Shown: positions 37,540 to 48,694 of the stretch, in pieces | How positions within the stretch are numbered: the stretch's first letter is position 1 | How the letters are laid out: each line of letters starts with the position of its first letter | Origin: Cliona cf. orientalis | Lineage: Eukaryota > Porifera > Demospongiae > Clionaida > Clionaidae | NCBI GenBank assembly: GCA_963930775.1 | Contig: OZ005694.1 | Span: forward strand, 1,922,001-1,986,000 | DNA: 64,000 bases | Direction: 5' to 3' | Notes under the pieces: generated by a model | Database searches by the model: none | What the model was told of the DNA's origin: nothing | What the model saw: the letters and a program-made list of their open reading frames with translations, nothing else | Program-made: the position numbers and the translations under genes

Positions 37540-39268
37540 TCATTTTGTGTATTTAACAGAAGCTGATGTGGTGATGGGCTGAGCAGTATCAATGATCAGT
37601 GGTTCAAGTTCAAGATCTTCAATTTGCTCATGAGCGATGTCATCATCATCGATGACATCATGGCCTTGATTTTGTCTACACCTCCAACCAGCACTGAGAC
37701 AAGGCCTTATCAAACTCCACACAACAATGACACAGAATAATTATTGAGCAAAATTGATTCCAGTAGACACCATAAGCAAGTTTGACCTTGAGACAGTAGA
37801 TTTCCATCTGTAGCTACAGAGTTCCAGAACTCAAGACAATAGGATTTAGCAAGGTAGAACTTTCTAAAACTCTCACGTCTAGTCGCTTGTAAACATTTTT
37901 GATTGATATGAAATAAATTAAGAAGACAATAGATAGGAACAGTGCAAATACATTAATCCAGTTTTTGATTGTCCACTGAAGTTACTGTCAACAGAACCAG
38001 GAGCACTCTTCGAACAAGAAGCATTGCTCCAAACCAGTATCGGTGCTTATCCTTCAAAGGAAAGAAGTAAGCATTGTAGATAGGGGCTAGTTTATTGATC
38101 CACTTGAACAGCCTCAGATCATACACTCGCCTCAAAGGCTGAATGAACAGAAGGAGTGTGTAGGAAAGCCACAGGAACACAAGAGTACCAATGGCCACTA
38201 TAAAAAGGTAAATATGAGGGTGCTCGGATTATCGTAGATTTCCGTTAAGGTACCACACAGCATAGGAGGTGTCCTGTGGGTACTGTGTTATCACTGCAAC
38301 TGATGTGGCATCTATCACAGTACGAAGGAGCTTCATGTAAGATAGAAGGAAGAGTGTGGTTAGGAGAGGAACAGCTCTGCTACCGATGAGGTTAATGAGG
38401 CGAGAGGAGTAGCGACAAGCAACAATGATAACACCAGCAATGGCCCAGATGTAGAATGGAAATAAAAACTGCAGCCATGTCTTCAAATACGCATCCAGTC
38501 CAATAAAGAAGCAAGTATCGATTCCAAAATCCAAGTTGAGCCAGGCAACAAAAACATGAAGAAATGTGAATAAGTAGTTTCTCCAGTGTCTGCGGGAAAG
38601 AGTATTATCTTGTAGGCCCATACAATGTTAGCATAGAAGATGGTTCTGTTAATGAGTCCTTGAGTGACAGTGAGGTTGAGTGCAAGGAAAAAGAACACAA
38701 GGAAAACACCAACAGCAGCAAAGGCAAGCATGAGCGCCACGTTATGACCGTTGGGACATTCAATGCACCGAGAAGATCCAATTACCAGGTTAAAGTTGTC
38801 CATGCAGGCACCACACAGGTTGCCGGTTCGGTTGGAGGCACACTGTTCGCTGGGATCATCTCCAATGTTGACTGTCTTTTTGCCTGAATTGTAGTAGAGT
38901 AGGGGGCAGAATTCGTTGTACATGATACCAGACTGGGTGCTATGACCCTTATTGAAGGTTGCGTTGACCCACACAGTGCCGTTCCACTGCAGGAGACCAG
39001 TTTTGTTTTTCACTAAACAACTAATGCCATTGTTAGCCAAGACAGGATAATAGCTGCATTTAGTTTCATCATGATTTAGAGTCATTCCTGGAGAGAAATC
39101 TGGGAGTAAGGTGATATTTATGAGAACTGGGGTTGCTAGGAGATCAGTATCGATACAACCATGATGATTATATGAAACACAATTAGATATTTGTTCCTTG
39201 ATAAAAAAAAATTTTCATAGTACAAGATATCATATTTTGTTGATTCGTTGCTAATGGTAGAAGATACT
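37540..39268 (-). pseudogene. copy F: membrane half, 5' deleted
   Basis: Retains the region from the TSSLPVS stretch through the Cys module, membrane segments and acidic tail, in four broken pieces (38483-39085, 38229-38621, 37953-38198, 37540-37722). Frameshifts lie near 38600, 38215 and 37950, and there is extra sequence near 37740. At about 39268 homology jumps directly to the type-1 upstream flank (GCTAGTGTGGCTCAGTAGC, also at 16747), so a deletion removed roughly the first 650-700 codons and joined the promoter side to the middle of the gene. Confidence 0.85.
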
Positions 39269-39379
39269 GGCTAGTGTGGCTCAGTAGCATTGACTTAAGT
39301 ACAGCTGGTAGAGAGATTAAGAAGCCATAACAAGCAGTGGCATGGTTTTGTGGGGGGTGCATGGGGTGGTGGGGTTTAG

Positions 39380-39750
39380 GATACTTACTAAGCTTAGTCT
39401 GGACTACAGATCAGCACATACCCGGCACACTGAATCTATTTGCACAATAATGAAGTAAATTTTTTTTCAAAAATCTCGACTAATTCACTAGTGACTCATA
39501 TGCCTAGACCTTGAGGTGTGGCGATTTTTGTGCTCGATTAATTAATTGCTTTACTCTGCCTCGGCGAATTGGTTGCAGATCAACCCCCTAGCGACGCCAC
39601 TGACAATGACATCAAGGTGATAGCATCCCAAGTACATTGAGGGTGCTAAAGGCCTGAGGGTCTCTTAAGACCGTAGATCCTATTGGATGAGTTATTTAAA
39701 ACATTGCGACTGTAACCATGACAGCATGAAAAGTTTAAACATAATAATAT
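39380..39750 (+). repeat. dispersed repeat R1, copy 3
   Basis: Contiguous version of R1 (CTACAGATCAGCACATACCC, CCTAGACCTTGAGG, TTGCAGATCAACCC, GATAGCATCCCAAGT, GGGTCTCTTAAGA). Serves as the reference for the split copy at 10313-11240. Confidence 0.6.
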
Positions 39751-39894
39751 TATTATTATGAAAGTGCTTCAAGTACAGTCCTTTTTTATAATAATTTCTG
39801 CTCAAAATAGAACAGTATGAATAGCTGGCGATACCTAAAACTAGCATATAACCTATGGAGGGAGTACAAATAAGTACGAGTTACAAAATTAAAA

Positions 39895-40035
39895 TGGCTA
39901 TCTGTTGACATAAGCAATATCTCTTTGCTGGATGGGAGTGTCAGGAAAGTCACACAAATTTTGAGTAGATTTTCCAGCCTAGCATTAGATTGTCTCAGGG
40001 TCCTAATTTGAAAGCAATAATGGTGACATTGTATA
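39895..40035 (-). mobile_element. non-LTR retrotransposon RT fragment 2
   Basis: Nearly identical to 16950-17090 (CTCTTTGCTGGATGGG, GTCAGGAAAGTCACACAAAT, TAGCATTAGATTGTCTCAGG). It lacks the final codons present at 16798-16950. It directly abuts the fold-back at 40037. Confidence 0.6.
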
Positions 40036-40036
40036 C

Positions 40037-40418
40037 AAGTATAAAAAACAATTGAATAAAATTGAAGGATGAAGTAGGGATGGCAGTGCCAAAAAGTACA
40101 CAAACAAGATTCGTAGGGATAATGTATCACATCCACTATACATCCCTACGCTTGCTTTTCTCATACACATCTGATTCAGCATGTAATTTAAAAGTGTCAC
40201 TACTATTGATATTGATCCCTGGGTATACAGTATTGATTTTCCATTCCTGCATGCATGTGCCCCATATATAATATTATGTGTGTGCACGGCTACTCAAAAA
40301 CAAGCGTAGGGATGTATAGTGGATGTGATACATTATCCCTACGAATCTTGTTTGTGTACTTTTTGGCACTGCCATCCCTACTTCATCCTTCAATTTTATT
40401 CAATTGTTTTTTATACTT
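40037..40418. mobile_element. fold-back element with 123-bp arms
   Basis: Left arm 40037-40159 and right arm 40296-40418 are inverted copies with very few differences (AAAAAACAATTGAATAAAAT..., GGATGAAGTAGGGATGGCAG...). The spacer is about 136 bp. Frames read across an arm appear twice in mirror image and are not genes. Related short words (GTGCCATCCCTACTTATAG) occur alone at 41558-41578. Confidence 0.85.
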
Positions 40419-40849
40419 ATTACTGTTCTTTTTTTAGTGCCCTCAGGGCCTGGTAGTTATTAATTTTCATCAATGCCACCTAGCTAACTAATCTCGTGGG
40501 GGCATGAGACTCATGGCGACCAGTTTGTCTATTCATTGTTTAAGATTAAAAATTTAATGCATGGAACTAGCTACTTCAAAAATTTTTTTCTGGACTTAGC
40601 TACATAGCTCATCAAACTGTGCTCCAGCAATAAATACAATATTACTATAGGGAAGCAAGTACACCATGTTTGTGTGATCTTAGCCTTTGCATGAGTCAGG
40701 CAGCTATGGTACCCCAACACACTGTGAGTTCAAACTTGAATACTCCTGTAAGTGCAAATCCCAGGCAGTCTTTGATAGCTTGCTAGGATGCATCACACAC
40801 TATTGAACGTGCATCAGTGGGGTTCTCGAGACAGCTCAGGTAACTAGCT

Positions 40850-41350
40850 GATCTGCGAGTGAAGCCACGCCCCTCGTTATCTCGATCCTGAAGCTGGCTG
40901 ACTCAACCGGCAAACTTCAGTGAAAGAAGGCTGTCACAAGTTTAAGCCAAGTAGCGACGAAAAAATTCTGTTTCAGGAGCATATTTTATAGGCCAGTAAG
41001 CTTACTATTTGTAAGTAGCCACTATGATCGACAGCTCACTGAGCTGATCAGCTGAATGCTCGTGCTCGATCCCACGAGCAGGTCCTAGACGATCCGGCTG
41101 CGCCGGCGCACGCGCACCATTTACATCGGTCACATGACTTCACCATGGCAACACCAAATGAGCATGCGCATTATGACAAAATGGCTAATTGGACACTCGC
41201 AAAACGCGCGCTGTACACACCCACAATTAAATCGCTATCCTGATAACACAAAACGAGCGTGCCACAGACGTGCGCGCTCCAAAATGGAGTGGATTTATAC
41301 TCGAACTAAGGTGAGCGGTCATGGTAGTCTTGAGTTAGCCCAGGAAAACA
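40850..41350. promoter_or_regulatory. CpG-rich promoter-like region
   Basis: The stretch is much richer in CpG than its surroundings (GCGCCGGCGCACGCGC, AAACGCGCGC, GACGTGCGCGCTCC). A short plus-strand frame with Kozak context CACCATGG runs 41145-41243 (32 codons). A second ATG at 41284 in AAAATGGAG is followed after nine codons by a consensus splice donor, AAG|GTGAGC, at 41310/41311. This suggests a first exon of an unrelated plus-strand gene, but no downstream exon was identified. Confidence 0.3.
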
Positions 41351-41359
41351 GAAAGAAAG

Positions 41360-41890
41360 AAAGAAAGAAGAAAGAAAGATTGACAAATGGCTATTTTTTT
41401 GAACATCTGGTTCTGGCATATACAATTGAGTTGATGGATGATCTTGGTCTTATTAGATAGATAATTTGCTGTAGATTCTGATTTTGACACTTAGAAATCT
41501 CATAAAGTTACCTGTTGAGATATTTGGATTTTTATAATGTATTATATATATGGAGTATCCGTGCCATCCCTACTTATAGAGTCTATCGACTCTATGATTA
41601 TAGCTATAGCTATTCAGCTTTTATAATTTTGTGCAGGGCTGTTATTTTTTGTTCTTAGCATCAAGCATCCTTGAAGTATTCCACCTATGATGTAGATCAA
41701 AGCTGCCACCAGGGTAATGTACTGGATATTAGGGCAATAATATCATGATATTGATATCCCTGTGGTACAGTGAGTATATGTACCAGCTGCCAGTACACAT
41801 CTGGCCCCAATTTGTGATCTGAAAAACATACATCTATATTACAAATTAATACACACTACTATCAGAGAGTCTTTAATAAGACTTAGTAGT
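41360..41890. other. intergenic with GAAA run and R3 block
   Basis: A GAAA-type microsatellite at 41350-41380 is followed by unassigned DNA and the R3 flank block at 41610-41830. Confidence 0.5.
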
Positions 41891-41897
41891 CCATATA

Positions 41898-42076
41898 CCG
41901 TAGATCGGGAAATTTTTACCGTTAAAATTTTTTCGCCAGTTGCTTAGGTGGCGAAAATTACACGCGCGAAATATTGTATGACGACCTGTACCAAGTTCAG
42001 CCTGGCGGCGAAAATTAGACTACACGAAAAATTTACAAGTGAAATATTTTACCGGCGAAAATATCCCGATCTACGG
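41898..42076. mobile_element. CCGTA-type MITE, TA-flanked, 179 bp
   Basis: Ends CCGTAGATCGGGA and TCCCGATCTACGG are perfect inverted copies, with TA outside each. The paralogous empty site at 53655 reads CCATATAGCTTTTC, so TA was duplicated on insertion. The interior has GCGAAAAT/ATTTTCGC sub-repeats. Confidence 0.85.
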
Positions 42077-42079
42077 TAG

Positions 42080-42544
42080 CTTTTCTCATAGTTGGTCACG
42101 TATATAGATAAATACAATGTGCATGCACACACAAATATGAACGCACGCGTGACACGCACGTACACAATGTATGCCATTAGACTCTATCGCTTTCAGCAGC
42201 TTCCTCAGTTTGCTGTTCTCTACTTCAGTACAGTGATGACAAGGAAGTGCTGCTTGACTACTAAATTAAATGTGTCAATACTGACTAACAAATATTTATC
42301 TTTTGTGCAAAACCACAAAATTATTACTCCTCAAAACTTTAAGCTATACACAGTTAGCTAGTGAAAACAAAATTACGTAGTGAAAGGGGAGGATTCACTA
42401 TCAACTAGTCACATAAACTTATTTAGTATCTATACCTATATACTATAATAATTATACTATAGATATCAATAAGAAAGTAAAATGAAGTTTGTAGCAGAAA
42501 ATTATCCCTCAAATATTTGCAGTTATAGAGTTTATTTTAGTATC
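42080..42544. repeat. family 3'-flank unit beside copy G
   Basis: Shares TCTATCGCTTTCAGCAGCTT, GAAGTGCTGCTTGACTACT and ATTCACTA..AACTAGTCACATAAA with the 3' sides of copies B, C, E and H. Confidence 0.55.
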
Positions 42545-43091
42545 TGCTTCATTTTGTGTATTTAGCAGAAACTGGCATGGTAATGGGCTGAAAAGTATAC
42601 CGTAAACTCTGGTTATTAAACGCACCTCGCTATTAAGCCCACATTATTTATTAAGCGCATGCCATCTTCTTGTCATAAGCTATTGTTTATTAAGCGCATG
42701 CGCTTAATAGGCGTGGCGTTCTATGAACCTGACCTTGACCGGCTGGAAAGTATTTGGAGTCCAGCTATCCTTGGAGAAATGATGGCCACGAATAACGTTA
42801 TCATGCAAGAAGATCGACAGATCGCCAGCACTCGTCATCTTGAGCGGTAACTGTAAACGTTAAAGTGCTCGATCGATCGAGCGCTAGTAGTGCTATAGCG
42901 CTAGCGGGCCTCGCATCCATCACGTGCCCAAACGTTAGTGGACGTGGTTATGTGCCATATAAGCGCATATCCTGCGCATACTCGTTTACCGCTATAAGCG
43001 CATGCACTTATTAACCAGAGTCTACGGTAATTGATCAGCCGTTCAAGTTCAGCATCTTCAATTCGCTTATGAGCGATGTCATCATCATTGA
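42545..43091 (-). pseudogene. copy G: tail remnant split by a MITE
   Basis: 42545-42597 encodes the very end of the family protein (MPVSAKYTK-like) and 43030-43091 the preceding acidic tail (AHKRIEDAELERLI-like). They are separated by the MITE at 42600-43027. Homology stops at 43091, where an R1 repeat begins. Only about 35 codons of the gene remain. Confidence 0.75.
42600..43027. mobile_element. CCGTA-type MITE inside copy G, 428 bp
   Basis: Ends CCGTAAACTCTGGTTATTAA and its inverted copy (one mismatch) with TA outside each. The interior carries an inner palindrome TTAAGCGCATGCGCTTAA and further AAGCGCATGC words near both ends. It interrupts a family tail at a site that reads AGTATCATTGATC in siblings, giving a near-exact empty site. 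Confidence 0.85.
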
Positions 43092-43107
43092 TCTCACCTT
43101 GGCAATG

Positions 43108-43270
43108 CAACTATTAATGACATAAAGGTGATAGCATTCCAAGTGCATTGAAGGTGCTTGTAAAGGCCTGAGGGTCTCTTAAGAGTGTAGATCCCGTTCA
43201 TGATTGGATGAAGTATTAAAAACATTGCGACTGTAACCATGACGGCATAAAAAATAATGTAAGATCTTGT
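43108..43270 (+). repeat. dispersed repeat R1, copy 4 (3' part)
   Basis: Shares AGGTGATAGCATTCCAAGTG, GGGTCTCTTAAGAG and GACTGTAACCATGACGGCAT with copies 2 and 3. Confidence 0.5.
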
Positions 43271-43588
43271 GAGGGTGGTTCAAGTGCCGTCCTGACTGGA
43301 ACATAATAATGGTGATATTGTAGCTAGCTATATTCAGCTTTTATATAATTTGCAGGATATAGCTATACTACTTATAAGTAGTCCATAACTTTCTCAGAGA
43401 TGGTCACGTATACGTATTATTATTAAAAACATAACGTGCATGCACATACAAATATGCATGCATGTATGCATGCACACACACATACACACACATCATAAGA
43501 CTCTATTGCTTTCAGCAGCTTCCTTGGTTTGCGGTTCTCTACTTCAACACAACGTTGGCAAGGAAGTGCTGCTTGACTACTAAATTTC

Positions 43589-43732
43589 AATGTTAAAATA
43601 TTTTCGGATAGCATGGTTTATTCAAACGCACGAAATACGTATGCAATATTAACGACAATGTGGTACAGGGTCGCTTGTTCAAAAATTTTTTAACGCGAAA
43701 AACTATCGCATAAAGTATTTTAATATTCATGA
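43589..43732. mobile_element. probable degraded MITE in flank unit
   Basis: Paralogous flanks run ACTACTAAATTGAATATAATATC, but here about 145 bp intervene. The insert has loose inverted ends (TTAAAATATTTTCGGATAG against CTATCGCATAAAGTATTTTAA) and GCGAAAAAC as in the CCGTA elements. A clean target duplication is not visible. Confidence 0.4.
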
Positions 43733-43989
43733 TTTATGGTAGAATACAATATCTTTGCTAATAATGACTAACAAATTCTTCTTTTATCTTTGTGTTAATA
43801 GCTATTACATGCCGTCTCCATGAGTATACTGAACTTACCGATTAAACTTGTGTGATTGATCTTTGTGTAAGTATACATGTACCCAGCACATAATATCAGA
43901 ATATTTGATCTAGTAAGCACAATACGTGTCTATTAGTTATTAAGCAATGCGAGGTAGGATTAATTTGGGCGTAACCTGGGTCATTGATG

Positions 43990-44220
43990 GCAGCTGGGTA
44001 ACTTGACTGTATGACTGTAAGGTCAAGGTCACTGCGTTTGAGTACCAGCGTGCATGGGAGTCCTGCCATTGAGGGCAGGTACCAACTGGTGAGTGGGCTA
44101 GTACCAGCGTGGGAGTCCCAACCTGAGTCAGGTGCCAACTGGCAGCTACGGCCAGCGTGGGAGTCCCGACCGTGAAGTTGAGTACCAACTGGAACTAGGA
44201 CAGTGACATCCAGCGTTAGA
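43990..44220. repeat. short tandem repeat, about 60-bp unit
   Basis: Three imperfect units each contain AGTACCAGCGTG, GGGAGTCC and GGTACCAACTGG-like words. Reading frames on the minus strand simply follow the repeats. Confidence 0.6.
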
Positions 44221-44509
44221 AAACAAAGATATTGCTGGCGTGACCGATAAGTTACATGTGACATTCAGCCACCAATCAATTCCCCCCAAATTACCCCCAA
44301 ATTAGTGCACGGAAGATACTAGATATTGTCCACATGATATTGCCTTGCCTGCTAGGTGCAATGAGGTAGGTGATGCTGACATGTATGCCAGATATTCTGC
44401 ATTTAATCACCTGACATGGGCAAGTCTGTGAGGCAAGACCACAGCCTATGGCTATTGTGGTAATGATATATAGTAGTGTATTTTGTAAGAGGTAGCTGCT
44501 AATGTCTGA

Positions 44510-46190
44510 AGTTGATGCCAGCGGCAGAATTTAAGTACAATGTAGCAGTACAGTGTTGTAGTAGATACTGGGCTGCTGAGGTTTATACAGACTGTAAAAT
44601 TTACATAGTGTATTGTGTCGGTATAGTGACTGCTCGGATTGACCTAACTGAGGTAAAGTGCACTGAAATGGATTATAAGTGAGGTTAATGCCAGTGGCAG
44701 AGTGCATGTGCATACCATGTAGCAGTGTAGAAGAGCTCATTGTGGGTTATGGCTGCTGAGGTCACTGCCAGTGGCAGAGTGCAGATACACTGTAGCCGTG
44801 TAGCCGAGGAACTTTTGGGCTATGGCTTAGATCAATGCCAGAGGCAGGGTGTACGTGCACTGTAGCAGCGTAGCAGAGCAATTTGTGGGCTATGGCTGCC
44901 AAGGTCAATGCCAGAGGCAGGGTGCACATGTACTGTAGCGACGTAGCAGAGCATCTAGAGGGCTATGACTGCTGAGGTCAATGTCAGTAGGCGAGTGCAC
45001 GTACCCTGTAGCAGCATAGTAGAGCAATTAGTGGGCTATGAGGTTATTACCAGTGGCGGAGTGCATGTACACGCCTGAACACTGCAGTAGTGTAACAGAG
45101 CAGTTAGTTGGACTGTGGCTACTAACATCTTTCTTTTTAGCGGAATTAAAAGGGTATACTGGAGCCAGATAGCAGTGTGTTTAAAGAGCTATGATTGCTG
45201 AGGTCTATGCCAGCGGCAGGGTTACATGCGTGAAGCTGTGCAGCAGTGTAATTAGTGAATTGAGGCTGATAAGGTTTATGCCGGCATCAGAGTTAGATGA
45301 AGTGTATACACTGTAATGATTTCACAATGAGTTATGATTGCAACAGTTTATGCCAGCGGCAGCTTATAAATTGTTGTATTTATGAGTCAAGGCTTCCAGG
45401 GATTGTGTCAGTGGCAGAATTAACGTGCATATAGCAGCATAGTAGGGTGGTTTGTGAACTATGACTGCTGAAATTGATGCCAGTGGCAGAGTGCACATAC
45501 AGTGTAGCAGCATGACAAACCAGTTAGTGGGATCTGGCTGTGCCGAGGTGTTGGGAGTTATCCGTTAGAATCCGCTCGAATTATAACTTACGAACGAAAC
45601 GGCTTGTTGAACTGAATTTACTACACATCTAGAGGGCTATGCATGGCTGCTGAGGTCAGTGTCAGTAGGTGAGTGCACGTGCCCTGTAGCCGCATAGTAG
45701 AGCAATTAGGGGGCTATGAGGTTATTACCAGTGGCGGGTGCATGTACACGCCTGTATACTGTAGACACTGTAGTAGTGTAACAGAGCAGTTAGTTGGACT
45801 GTTGCTACTAACGTCTTTCTTTTTAGTGGAATTAAAAGGGTATACTGGAGCAAGACAGCAGTGTGTTTAAAGAGCTATGACTGCTGAGGTCTATGCCAGC
45901 GGCAGGGTTACATGTATGAAGCTGTGCAGCAGTGTAATTAGTGAATTAAGGCTGATGAGGTTTATGCCGGCATCAGAGTTAGAGGAAGTGTACACTATAA
46001 TAATTTCGCAATGCTATTAATGAGTTATGATTGCAACAGTTTATGCCAGCGGCAGCTTATAAATTGTTGTATTTATGAGTCAAGGCTCCCAGGGGTTGTG
46101 CCAGTGGCAGAATTAACGTGCATATAGCAGCATAGTAGAGTGGTTTGTGAACTATGACTGCTGAAATTGATGCCAGTGGCAGGTTATATT
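44510..46190. repeat. minisatellite array, about 75-bp unit
   Basis: Units share GGTCAATGCCAGTGGCAGAG, TGTAGCAG and GTGGGCTATGGCTGCTGAG at 44516, 44690, 44768, 44836, 44912, 44984 and onward. A longer block has also been duplicated: 44953-45490 recurs at 45628-46183, offset 678-693 bp. No protein or RNA function could be assigned. Confidence 0.8.
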
Positions 46191-46199
46191 ACACTAGCA

Positions 46200-47940
46200 G
46201 TGTCAATAAGTGGAGTATAGCAGCTGGGGGTTGTGACAGCAAAAGAGCTATAGCAATGCATGATTTATTGTGGTTTACATCATACATGTATGTTAGCAGC
46301 AGAGTTAAACGTATTGTTACATATCAGTACTGCTGTTTTCCCTAGTTGTATATGTACCATCTTCTAACCAGAAATACATAGGTCCATGCATGATTACATG
46401 GAACAGGTAGTATAAAACACTGTTTGCTGAAACCTGTGTACATGTTGTTGACATTTTAAACGATCTATTAAAACTCGGTTAGTACTGATGGGTACATCAT
46501 CGGACAATCATGTCTGGTCTGTGTTGACAGATCTATTAGTTTTTGGGCTCCCTAGAGGTATGGGAATGTATAATGAACCAGTGCTAGCTGGTGAGAGTGA
46601 GACGCTTATAAGTAGTCTGGTGCTGTTGTACATGTAGCTTCGTAGATAGGTAGGAAAGGGTCTGTCATAGAGTCATCTTACTGTTATAGGAGTGGGAGTG
46701 CTCAGTGTAATTTTTGAGTAACGCTGTCTGCTTAATTCTGAATCCATGTCAGACATTTATATTTATGAGGGTTCTGATTGTTTTGTGCGCATGGGATGAT
46801 GCTGACGAGAATCTATATAAGCAAATGTGTTAACAGCTAATACAACAGATCTAGACATGTCTTGAAGGCCGATTAAACATAAAATCAACTTCAGCATGTA
46901 TGACCACATTGCATTGGGGCACATTATTGCATATGTGCAATGATGTTGGATAGATTGGATAACAGAGTGTGATTACCTTAATTGGAGCAGGTCACTGCAT
47001 ATGTAAGGAATATAATTCAGAAACTGCAGAGCAGATCATAATGTGACCATATTAAAATGGAGCAGGATGTTGTGCAAAATACTGTGGACTGCAGCCCATG
47101 TGACCATGGTAAATGGAATAAATCACTGCATATGTGTGCAGTGATGTTACATGTAAATCTGTAAGTCGTATCGAGGTAAAGTGGACAGCATTTGTCTAAA
47201 TGTGTCGTATTTAGCCCCCGAACCCAGTGTGCATACTGTGATTTGCATGCTAGGAAGTGGGGGGATCATGGGTGACACAAGATTGTTTGGCTCAAAACAA
47301 TACATGTTAGGGAATACTCCATATTTCTACATAATTAAGAACCTTTGTGGTTGGAGGTCAAAGCCTCTGCTTGATTGGCTATTTCAACATGAGGTTGATG
47401 TACACCCGTGACCTCCTGATGTTGTAAAATACAAGAACATGATAGTCTAAATTTAAAGTCTTGCAGATTCGGAATAGTTGTCCCTTACAAGTGGACATGT
47501 GGGCATTTGATATTACAGAGTAACATGAACCCTCTGATTGGTTTTGCATGTCCTATTGTGTAGTACTGCAATCGGGTCTATTTGACCAGATGGTAATTGG
47601 TGACTGGGAATTCTGTAGGACAGCGGGCTACATGGCCATGAGGAGTACAAACAGGCAGCGGAAGTGGAATTAAATTCCTTGTGGAACCGGGACTGTAGAT
47701 GCTGGGAATACTAAAAATAGATGGCTTCCCGCATGTGAACCCGAGGCACTGAGTCTGAGTTGTGCATGCTGCCTAAAGATATGTACGTACCTGGTACTGG
47801 CCAGGCTGTAAGTACAAAAAAAGGCATACGTATTCAGGTCTACAGTCAAGTTAGCCACTGCTTTGAATTTCAATCTAAAGTATCTGTCATGGCCATGCAT
47901 GCCGCCAGCGGACATCACAAGTTAATGAACTCTAATGGTT
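46200..47940. other. unassigned, possible exons on minus strand
   Basis: Unlike the rest of the window this stretch has few dispersed repeats. Several short open segments with splice-like borders occur on the minus strand, for example a TTTTTTTGTACTTACAG acceptor near 47815 and CAG|GTACGT near 47800. They conflict in frame, so no gene model is offered. Confidence 0.3.
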
Positions 47941-47947
47941 AACTTAC

Positions 47948-48094
47948 GGACCATTTGAGGAATAGAAAGGTACCGGTTGAATTGGTGATGTTGTAGTGTG
48001 TGTACTTGAACACTACCGCATTGTCATGTTGTAGTCCGGTCAAGTTCAGCAAAGGTGGCTGTGACTGCATGGTCACTTCAAGTCGTGCACTGCG
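47948..48094 (-). CDS. candidate internal exon, unknown protein
   Basis: A 147-base segment, exactly 49 codons and open throughout, lies between a consensus acceptor (CCCTTTCACAG, ending at 48095) and a consensus donor (GTAAGT at 47942-47947). It would be a phase 0-0 exon. The peptide contains QPPLLNLTGL, FKYTHYNITNSTGTF and ends LKWS, with three N-glycosylation sequons, suggesting an extracellular domain. I do not recognise the family. Neighbouring exons were not resolved. A chance open segment of this size is possible, so treat it as a hint of a minus-strand gene whose promoter may be near 48363-48389. Confidence 0.25.
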
Positions 48095-48362
48095 CTGTGA
48101 AAGGGCCCTTCAGGATCTCCGCCGGCTGAAACGGCTCGTGACAAGCCATTGGAGAATTTATCAATAACTTCGGAAGGAAGGATCGTCTCCTGCTTTGACC
48201 ATGGCGGTAGCTTGTCTTATTAGGTTCTGGTCATGGCGTTGGCCGTTCGTAACTGTTTGGTGGCAAGGCGATTCAAAGATTTTTCCACTGCGATGTTCTT
48301 CTTGCTTGCAGGAGTTGTTGCGCAGTTAAGTGTGCTTCATTTAGAATAATTGTATACTAGTG

Positions 48363-48389
48363 TGACGTATGCGCATGCGCCATACGTCA
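48363..48389. promoter_or_regulatory. CRE/NRF1-like dyad
   Basis: TGACGTATG and CATACGTCA are inverted halves flanking CGCATGCGC. The outer parts resemble CREB/ATF sites and the centre an NRF1 site. It sits at the edge of a CpG-richer region (48040-48420), upstream of the candidate minus-strand exon and about 300 bp past the 3' end of copy H. Confidence 0.4.
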
Positions 48390-48469
48390 TGGGCAAACGT
48401 GCTCTTCAAGTTACGTCGGCCTGATGCTATTAATTATAGTTTATGCATGCATAAACATCGTCAAAAGCA

Positions 48470-48690
48470 TGCAATTAGCTATTATTCCTCAAAACTCTAA
48501 GTTATACACAGTAGTAAAAATAAAAATTGCTTCATGAAAGGGGGAGGATTCACTAACAACTAGTCACACAAAATTATTTAGTAGCTACCTAGTAATAATT
48601 ATATTACAGATCAATGAAAAAGTAAATTTATATTAATTTTGTAGCAGAAAATTATCACTCAAAAATATGTACAGTTTGGTTATGTGCTTT
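48470..48690. repeat. family 3'-flank unit beside copy H
   Basis: Shares TATTATTCCTCAAAACTCTAAG, GATTCACTAACAACTAGTCAC-like and TTTAGTAGCTACCTA words with flanks of B, C, E and G. The boundary with the unrelated 44-48.4 kb segment is near 48465. Confidence 0.55.
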
Positions 48691-48694
48691 ATTT

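Noticed and set aside
39786-40136. 116-aa minus-strand frame
   Set aside because: Chimera of the LINE 3' fragment in a non-coding frame and the left fold-back arm.
40003-40437. Two nearly identical frames containing MYSGCDTLSLRILFVYFLALPSL
   Set aside because: They come from the two inverted arms of the fold-back element; no gene support.
47181-47411. 76-aa plus-strand frame
   Set aside because: No domain, no splice context and no conservation evidence; equally open segments lie on the other strand.
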